Origin: Diacronema lutheri
Taxonomy: Eukaryota > Haptophyta > Pavlovophyceae > Pavlovales > Pavlovaceae
Length of the DNA: 64,000 bases
Assembly (NCBI GenBank): GCA_019448385.1
Contig: JAGTXO010000049.1
Location: 174,501-238,500 of the forward strand
Reading direction: 5' to 3'
The notes beneath the pieces were generated by a model, which saw nothing but the letters and a program-made list of their open reading frames with translations, had not been told where the DNA came from and did not search any database. This document shows, in pieces, positions 56,631 to 64,000 of this stretch. The first letter of the stretch is position 1; each line of letters starts with the position of its first letter. The position numbers were made by a program, and so were the translations under genes.

Positions 56631-59600
56631 ATGGAGGCGGACGTGCGCCGCGCGCTCGCGGCACTCACGACGACGGCGGCCAAGCCCGCGAGCATGCAGC
56701 TCGAGGTGAGCCAGCTCCGCCACGACCTCCGCCGCGCCGTCGGGCGGCCGACGACGCGTGGCGCGCAGGTCAGCGCGGGCGCGGCGCTGCGCGAGGCGCT
56801 CGCGCCGGCGGACGAGCTGGCGCGCGGAGACGAGGCGCGATTGCTCATGCACGGCGCGAGCTTCGCGCGCAGCCGGTCGGCCGCCTCCTTCGCCCTCGCG
56901 CGCCAACGGCCGCGCTCCGCCACACCGGTGGAGGACGGCGCCTTCCGGCCGGGCGGCGCCGCGCGCGCGGATGAGGTCGCGCGCACGGCCGCGCTCCGCG
57001 CGCTCACGGCACGGCTACACGTGGGCAACCTGCCGCACACGTGTAGCGCTGCCACGATGCCGCGCATCGCTGACGGCGCCACCCTTCTCGCGCCATCCGC
57101 GTGCCGCGTCCGGCCCGCCTCGGCCGGTGCGGTGCGACCGCTCGCCGCGCGGCCGGCGCGGGCCGCGGCCGAGCGCGTGCGCGCGCTCGCGGCGCAGCGA
57201 GCGGCAGCGGGGCTTGACGATCCGCCGTCGGTGCGCTGGTCGCGGCCCTCGTCCGCGGCGGGCGGCCCGCGCGGCGTTCGCCGCATCGGCACAGGCGACG
57301 CCTTGGACGCGGACGGCTCACCGGACGAGCGCGCGCGCGAGCTCGGCGGCGGCGCGCCGGGCGCGGCCGCCGACGCGCGCGCGCGCTCCTTCGCTGAGGT
57401 GCAGGCGGAGCTACGCGCGGACGGTGGGGCGCGCGGTGGCGCTGTGCGCGCAGAGCCGACACGCGCGGGCGCGCTCGGCGTCGGTGGGCTAACGGCGGGC
57501 TACGTCGACGAGTGCGCGCCGGCCGCGGTGGAGGGCGCGGTGGCGGGCGCGGTGGAGGGCGCGGCGGCGAGCGCGGTGGAGGGCGCGGTGACAGGCGCGG
57601 CGGAGGGCGCGCCCGCGTGGCTGGCGAAGCTCGGCGAGCGGCTCGCGCGGCTGCCTGCCGGCGCAACGCCGCGAGGCGACGCGCGCGAGGGTGCAGACAA
57701 CGCGCAAGGCCGTGGTGATGCGCCCACCCCAGCCGCCGAGCTGCGGGTGGACCTGGCCGTTCTGCGCGCCCTCGACGCTGTGAGCGCCGCTGGCGTGGGC
57801 GAGGCGGCGCGCGCGGACGTCGACGCAGCGATGCGGCGGTGCTGCGAGGCGATCGTTGCCGCGTACGAGCAAGCGCTCGTCGTGGCGAGCGGCGAGGCGC
57901 ACGTGCCCCCGCCCACGCCCTCGCGCTCGCCCTCGCGCGCTGACGGCGGGCGGGCGGATGCGCGCGCGACGGCCGATCTCGCGCCTCGCTCGACCGCGCG
58001 CGCGCGGCGCGAGCGCGACGAGGCGCGGCTGCTGCTCGACGCGCTGCATGCGCGGGTGGACGCGGCGGCGTCGCGCCGCGCGAGCGCCGCGCACGACGAG
58101 CGCGATGCCGCCGAGTTCCGAACCTTCCGTTCCCGTCATTCCGATACGCAGCTGCGTGACGAGGGCATGGCGGAGGGTGCGCGCGCGGCCTCGCTCGCGC
58201 ACGCGCCAGTCGCGCGCCCCTGCTCCGCGCCGAGCGCGCGCACGTCGGCGGGCGGTGGCGCGTGCAGCTGCGCCGAGCGTGCGCCCGCCGTTGCGCCCCG
58301 CCAGCCGAGCGCCGCCCGCGTGCGCGCGCGCGTGTCGGATCGCGTGTCGGATCGCGTGTCGGATCGCGTGTCGGATCGCGTGTCGGATCGCGTGTCGGAT
58401 CGCGCGTCGGATCGCGCGTCGCGTGGCCGCGTGGCGCGCCTTTTGCCGCCGGCGTGCCGCGCCGCAGCCGCGACGACGGCCGCGGCAGCGCTGCGCCGCG
58501 CGCCGTGGGATGAAGAGGCGCCTGCCGCGCCGCGCGCCAGCGCGGCCGCAGCCGCAGGCGCGCGCTCCGCGACCGTCGAGCGTCCGCCGTCAACCGCCCG
58601 GCGCGGTGCGCAGTACGTCGCGGACTGCGTCACGCAGCCGGCGCGCGCTGGCGCCGTGCCGTCGGCCGAGCGGGTGGCGCGCGCGGTCGAGGCGGCCGCG
58701 CTGGCGGAGGGGCGTGTCTCCGACTTTTTGAGCGAGTTCTTTACGTACACGGGCGACAGGTTTGTCGAGCGCGCGGTCGAGGGCACGGCGAGCGCGAGTG
58801 GCGCGAGCGGCCGCCTGTCGTCGACCGAGCTGCTCGACGTGCTGCACGCCACGCCCGGCTCCTTCGCGCGCGAGATGCTCGAAGGCGTGCGGCGCGCGAG
58901 CGTCGCCGTCGCCGCCGCGTCCGCCGCGCTGTGCGGAAGCGATGATGACGATGGCGGCGATGATGGGGCGGCGGTGGAGGGCAGGGCAAAGGAGCCGGCG
59001 GCGGCTGGTGGAGGCCAATTTGTTGCCAGCGGCGGCGGGCTGCGCACGCCGAGCCTCTCCGCCGCGACCGCCTCGCCGCGCTACTCGGCGGCGAGCAGCC
59101 TCGCGCCGCCCACCGCCCCACGCCGCGGCGAGGCGGTGAGCACCAGCACCGCGTACCACACCGGCCACGCCGCTCATCCCGGCGCTACAGGCGCGCGCGA
59201 GGCGCCTCGTGCGCCGTCGGTGCCGCGCGCGCGCCACTCGCCGCCACCCGCGCTGCGTGCGGACGGCGCGGATGGCGAGCCCGGCTGGCCGTCGTGCGGC
59301 GCGTCCGCAGGCGCACGCGCAGGCGGTGCGCAGCCCGGACCACCCACGCGATCGTCCGGACCACCCACGCTATCGCCCGGACCAACCAACCTTAAGCCCT
59401 CCCGCCGCCACGCCCACCGCCTCGACCCGCGCTCCCTCGGCGCGGCAGTGCGCGCGCGCGGCGGCGGCCAAGGCGCGGGCGCGGACGCGGGCGACGTGCC
59501 GTCCGGTGAGGTCACGAGCGGCGGCATGCACGACATCTCGCGCATGGACGTGTCGGTGCAGCGGATGCACCTCCTCGCCATCGCCGCAGCGCGCCTGCCT

Positions 59601-62164
59601 GACCCGGACGACGTCGCCGCCGGCACAGACGACGGCGAGGTCGCGTGCGCGGCGGGCGCGGCGGTGGCGCTCGACGCGGCAGCGCTCGATGAGACGCTCG
59701 ACGCGCTGAGCGCGCAGCACGCGATGGTAGACGGGCTGCTGCGCGCGGGGCAGCGTGTCGCGCACGCCGCGCGCAAGATGGGCGAGGCTTGGCGCGCACG
59801 AGCAGACGCGGCTACTCAGGCGAGCGCGCCCGACGATGTCGGCGGCGCAGGCGCGGCGTGCGCGCGTGACGGCGACGCGGCCGCCGCGGCGCCGGCGGCC
59901 GCGCTCGCGCCGCCCGAGACCGCTTTAATCGGCTTCTGCTCGCACGATGGCGGCGCAGTTGGAGAGGCGGTGACGGCAAGGCAGCTGCTGATTGCGGCCG
60001 TTACATCGATTGGCGGAGCACTCTCGCCGCGGGGCAGCGCGGGCGAGAGCGCCGTTGGGTCGGGCGCGGCCTTCTCGGCTGGCAATGCGCTCGTGCGCGC
60101 TGTGCTGCTCGCGCAGCGCTCGACGCTCAACGCGCCCGTGCTCGTCGCGCAGGCCGACGCGCCAGTTGGCCTCCCGCCCGCGCCCGCGCCCGCGCGCGTC
60201 TGGCGCGCGCCGTTGGTGCGTGAGGTGTGGGCGCAGCTGCCGCCGCTGCCCGTGCGATGGAAGGCGGAGCTCGCCGCTTCGCACGAGCTCAACTCGCTGC
60301 AGCCGATGCGCGCCGCTGAGCTGTGCGCGCGGCGCGTCGCCGCGCTCGAGCTGTTGCGCCGCTGCGAATGCGCGCAGCGAGCCGTTTGGGCCCCGCTCAC
60401 CGCTGCGCGCGCCGCTCCTTGCGCGTCCTGCGGCTGCGGCTGCGGCTGCGGCTGCGGCTGCGTGTGTGCCTGTGCCTGCCTGCGCCTGCCTGCGTCCCCT
60501 CCCCTCCCCCCCCCCCCCCCTTCCCTTCCCACTCCCCTTCCCACGCAGGATGGGCACGAGCACCGAGCTGCTCCTCGCGTACGCGCAGCAGAGCGACGGC
60601 GTGGCGGACGGCCGGCTGCCCGAGCTGCACGACTTTGTCTCCGACTTTGCGATCCGGCGGTTTGGTGCGTGCGCGCCGAAGCGGCCGTGCTATGCCGTTG
60701 GCGCTCTCTCGCTCCTCCGGCGCGCGCCGGATTCGAACGACAAGCTCCCCTCTGCGCCATACCCCCCCCCCCCCCCCCCCCCTTCCCTTGCGCTCCTTGC
60801 TACCGCGCGCAGGCGTGCGCTCCGCCGCAAGCTCTTGGCTCGGTCGCCTTGTGCTCGGCATGGCGCAGCAAGAGGGCCTCAACTGCGCGCGGGCGAGGCT
60901 GCTCGGGCGGCTATGCGGTGTGCTCCTTCCACCGCACGGCCGCGTCTTCCCCAAGCCACGCCGCACCCAGCGCGAGCTCAACGGCCCGCCGGCGCGCGCC
61001 GTCGACGCTGGCGCGGAGGACCCGGCGGCCAACCAGCGCGAGCCGCGCGACGTCGTTTTGAGCGGCGAGGCAGCCGAGGCGCGCGCGCTCGGCGCGCTGC
61101 TCGTGACGGAGGTGCCCCTCGCGACGGACGTGCGCCCGCCCGCCGACGACCTCATCTCCCTCCTGCCCGAGCCCGAGCGCGCGCGCGCGGTGGCGTGCGC
61201 GCTGCGCACGGCTGCGGCGGGCGCGCGCGGCGGCGTGCGTGGCGCGCTCGCCGACGCGGGCTGCGCGCTCACCGACGACGGCGTGCGCGCGCTGATCGAC
61301 GGCGCGCTGCCCGGCGTCGGCGACGAGCGCGCAGCGCGGCGCGTCGAGGCGCGCGCGCTGCTCGCGCTCGCCGCGTGGACGGTGGGCGTCGGCGGCGTGC
61401 CGATTCTGCCCCTCGACGACGTGCTGCGCGCCATTGCGGAGGCGGCGCTCGCAGCGCGGATGGGCGAGGCGCAGCGCGTGTCGCACTACGTGGCGGCGAC
61501 CGCGCAGGCCCTCCGGCTGCGCCGCCTGTACCACGAGTGCGACCGCCATCGTGACGGCGTGTTCTCCCTCGCCGCCTTTGAGGCCGCCCTGCGACATCGC
61601 GCGCCCGACGTGCCGACCGCCCTCGCCGCGCGCGCCTTTGGCGAGATGAGCGCGCACGCGTCCGCCGACGACGCAATCCCGCCGGGCGTCTTCGTGCAGG
61701 TCTGCCTCGCCCATGCGATCCGCGTGCCCGAGCTGCCCGACGGCGCCGTCGCCGGCTACGAGCGGCTGCACCGCGACGCGCAGCCGCTGTCGCCGGAGGC
61801 GCGCGCGCTGGGCCGCTCGCTCCTCCCACCGCCGCGGCCGGGCGGCGCGCAGCCGGCGGCGCGCGCCGCTCTCGCCGCCGGCAGTGGCGGCGGGCGCAAC
61901 CGGCCGTCGCGCGGCAGCGGCGAGGCCCGCGCTGCGCCACCCTCGCCGCCCTCGCCGCGCGCGCGCGAGCTGGGCGACAGCGCGTCGCAGCCGCGCGTGC
62001 GCGTGGCTGACCTGCTCTCGCCGCTCCACGGCCTTACGGCCGTTGGCGAGAGCGCGCTCGCCGCGCCCGAGCGCGCGCGGCGCTCGTCGCTCGCGTCGTT
62101 GCTGCCGCCCACGCCCTCGACGGCCGTGCACTCGCCGCGCGACTGGCCCGCAGTCCGTCGCTAA
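56631..62164 (+). CDS. Very large Ala-rich protein with EF-hand-like loop, unknown function
   Basis: Three exons, 56631-60322, 60549-60664 and 60813-62164, give ~1,719 aa. Introns of 226 bp (GTGCGC..CAG) and 148 bp (GTGCGT..CAG) each contain a long C run before the acceptor. Exon 1 begins with a helical segment (MEADVRRALAALTTTAA), then mostly Ala/Arg low complexity with a 12-bp tandem repeat coding VSDR. More ordered blocks are VSDFLSEFFTYTGDRFVERAV, ISRMDVSVQRMHLLAIAAARLPD and VWRAPLVREVWAQLPPLPVRW. Exon 2 gives STELLLAYAQQSDG and LHDFVSDFAIRRFG. Exon 3 has a single EF-hand-like stretch, LYHECDRHRDGVFSLAAFEAAL (~1510), with Asp/Arg/Asp spacing but an incomplete Ca site. The first donor could instead be GTGTGC further downstream. 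No family is recognised; a flagellar or cytoskeletal role is a guess only. Confidence 0.6.
58332..58432 (+). repeat. In-frame 12-bp tandem repeat coding VSDR/ASDR
   Basis: gtgtcggatcgc repeats about eight times, the last units gcgtcggatcgc and degenerate. Being 12 bp it keeps the reading frame, giving an alternating acidic/basic tetrapeptide tract inside the large Ala-rich protein. Confidence 0.95.
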
Positions 62165-62199
62165 GCCCGCGCGGCGCGAGGGCGGGTGGTTTCTTTTCC

Positions 62200-64000
62200 C
62201 TAGAGGCCTTCGTACCAAGACCCGCAGAATTGAGGCTGCGCCGCAGCCACAGCATCAAGTGCATCAGGCTCGAGCGAAGCCGGTCGCATCGCCGTCGCCT
62301 GCCGCGGCGCTCCATCCTGCGTGGGTGAATGGTGCCACGAGCGCGAGCGCGAGCGCGAGCGCCGGGACGGAGAGCGCAAGCCGGAGCGCGAGCGCGAACG
62401 CGAGCGCCCACCGTGGCCGTGGCCGCTCGAGCGTCCGCGCGCTGCGCGGCGGTGCGCCGGCGAGTTTGCAGTGGTCGCCAGCCCATCGGCACCGCGTGTC
62501 TGCGTCGGCTGGAGCAATGTCATCGCCGCGCCTGCCTTGTCCAGCAGATGGCCGTACAGCGCTTGCATGCGCGGGTCCGTGCTCTTCTCGATCATCACCG
62601 CACATTCGAGTGTTCCCTGCGCGACCGACGACGAACCCCGGCACGACGCGGGCGGGCGCCGCAAAGAGGGGACGCGCAGGCGCGTGGCGGAGGCGCGACG
62701 CTGTCAGCAGGGCACGCCGAGCACGCGCGACTAGCACGAGCTGCAGACACACCTTGAGGTACGACAGCGTCGTCTCGGGCGGCGCCGAGCTGAATCTGAT
62801 GGCGTCCGCAATCACCAGGGCGGCTGCATCGACCCCCTCAGCTCCGCCGTCCGAGGGAAGCGAGCGCGCCGCCTTGCGCGCCGTGCATCCGCCCCTCTTC
62901 AAAGGCGAGACTCCCCTTTGAACGAGGAGGTCTGCGCGCGCCAGGCCAGCAGCGCCCACGACCGAGCGGCGCGCGCCGCTCGCGGTCGCGCCGATGTCGG
63001 GCGCGAGCCCACCCAAAGCTTGGAACCAGCCGGGGAGAATCTCCGTGAACCGGCCGTCGGGTCCAAGCTTTGCCGACTCCTTGAAAATGTGGAAGATGTA
63101 GGCGATGAGCCGGTCATTGCAGAAGTTGGAGAAAGGGGCGTCGTTGTTGCCCGACTTCATCCAGTTGGCCGCCGGCACGGCGATCGCGGCCTTCACCCGG
63201 ACGTACTCCTCGTAAAGCCTCGCCGGATCGACCTGCGAAAAGTCCTGGTTAGGGTTTGGCGTGAGGGTCTCGTCGGACAGAAACGTCTCCTGAGCCATGC
63301 CTGCCGGGTCTTCAAACGTCGTGCTTCTGTCGTAGAAGATCTTGAGAATCGGGCTATCCCTGCGCGCGAGCGGCACCGGGCGCATGTGCAAGTGGGGCGA
63401 GTGATGAGCGCGAGCTGACCGCGCGTCGAGGTGCGCCGCAGGAGGCTGTGAGCGAGGCAGAGATGGTCAAGTGGGGCGTGCTTCTCCTGCCCACGAGGGC
63501 GGGGTACGGCGCCTCGTACCGCGACTTGAGAAGGTGTGCGGTCGACGGCCCCTTCCTGTCCAGCTCGTTGCGAGTTACGCCGCAGCGGAGCTGAGCCAGC
63601 TCCTCCTGGAGGGCCGGCATGCGCATGACCATGACGAGACGCGCGACTGCGTCGATCATCGACACTTTGCGCGGAGGCGCGGGGCGGAACGTGGCCATGC
63701 CGTGCTCCACCCACTTGTCCATGTTGACTTCGAGCCGATTGTTGCCCACCTGCGCGAGAGACGGCACGGGCGAGCGCGGAGGGCACAATGACGCGTCGCT
63801 GGGATACCGGACGCCTGCGCACGCGTGGAGCCGCACCTCCCTCGTGAGGCCGTGCGCGGTAACCAAGCCGCCGAGCGTGGCCTTGTGAGTGCTGTTGTTG
63901 AGGTCAAAGTCGCAGCGTAGGCTCTTGATCATCGCGCCCACCCGCTGCACGAGCTCGGAGACGTTGCCGGCGTCGCCGAACTGAAACGGCGCCCACCCCA
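62200..64000 (-). CDS. Orphan protein with SR-rich C-terminal tail, 5' end outside the window
   Basis: At least three exons: >64000-63520, 63359-62753 and 62616-62200 (phases 2 and 0), with introns GTACGA..CAG (160 bp) and GTGTGT..CAG (136 bp). Ordered sequence: FQFGDAGNVSELVQRVGAMIKSL, HKATLGGLVTAHGLTREVRLHA, NNRLEVNMDKWVEHGMATF; exon 2 has PILKIFYDRSTTFEDPAGMAQE, FSQVDPARLYEEYVRVKAAI, FSNFCNDRLIAYIFHIFKESAKL, RFTEILPGWFQALGGLAPDIG. The C terminus has GTLECAVMIEKSTDPRMQALYGHLL, then an Arg-Ser-rich tail ([20 protein letters not shown]) typical of RNA-processing proteins. No family is recognised. The right edge of the window cuts the gene. Confidence 0.55.

Overview
The window is nuclear DNA of a very GC-rich, compact eukaryote. 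Spliceosomal introns, cytosolic ribosomal proteins uL13 and eL19, the splicing helicase DHX8/Prp22, a chlorophyll-synthesis enzyme with a secondary-plastid type leader (Mg-protoporphyrin methyltransferase, ChlM), a D27-like carotenoid isomerase, and short introns with GTGCGC-type donors together suggest a haptophyte (perhaps Pavlovales-like) or a similar secondary-plastid alga. The species cannot be fixed from sequence alone.

Layout. 0-2.4 kb: hAT-superfamily transposase. 2.5-17.5 kb: housekeeping genes, often head-to-head with 30-100 bp between start codons: saccharopine-dehydrogenase-like reductase (-), circularly permuted organellar GTPase (-)/76-aa membrane protein (+), DHX8 helicase (-)/WD40 protein (+), SulP transporter (-), dCMP deaminase (-)/TPR-like secreted protein (+), ribosomal protein L13a (-)/broken CDIN1-like gene (+). 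17.7-24.1 kb: a SulP-STAS-cNMP transporter (+) and a two-domain GT10-GT31 glycosyltransferase (-). 24.15-31.74 kb: a 7.6-kb foldback-type element with 1.07-1.08-kb near-identical inverted ends, each leading inward into a 185-bp satellite array, around a 2.6-kb core. It sits exactly between two divergent genes. 31.8-37.1 kb: a membrane protein and a RAP-domain organellar RNA-binding protein whose 3' end has been duplicated in inverted orientation. 37.3-49.4 kb: sulfotransferase/LYR protein pair, a CEP70-like coiled-coil protein, ribosomal protein L19, a SHOCT-like protein, a secreted Cys-rich protein/D27-like isomerase pair, a hypothetical protein/ChlM pair. 49.6-64 kb: a five-exon bestrophin-like channel with a 19-nt microexon and a minisatellite intron, a 194-aa orphan gene framed by inverted repeats, a TPR protein, two small proteins, a 1,719-aa Ala-rich protein with an EF-hand-like loop, and an orphan gene with an SR-rich tail that runs off the right edge.

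The genes do not form one pathway. They are a typical compact algal gene set: plastid and mitochondrial functions (GTPase, RAP, LYR, ChlM, D27-like), transport (two SulP, one bestrophin), and RNA and protein synthesis. Exon joins were chosen by reading-frame continuity, GT..AG borders and family homology. They are gene models, not transcript-proven structures. The most unusual object is the foldback element at 24.15-31.74 kb.
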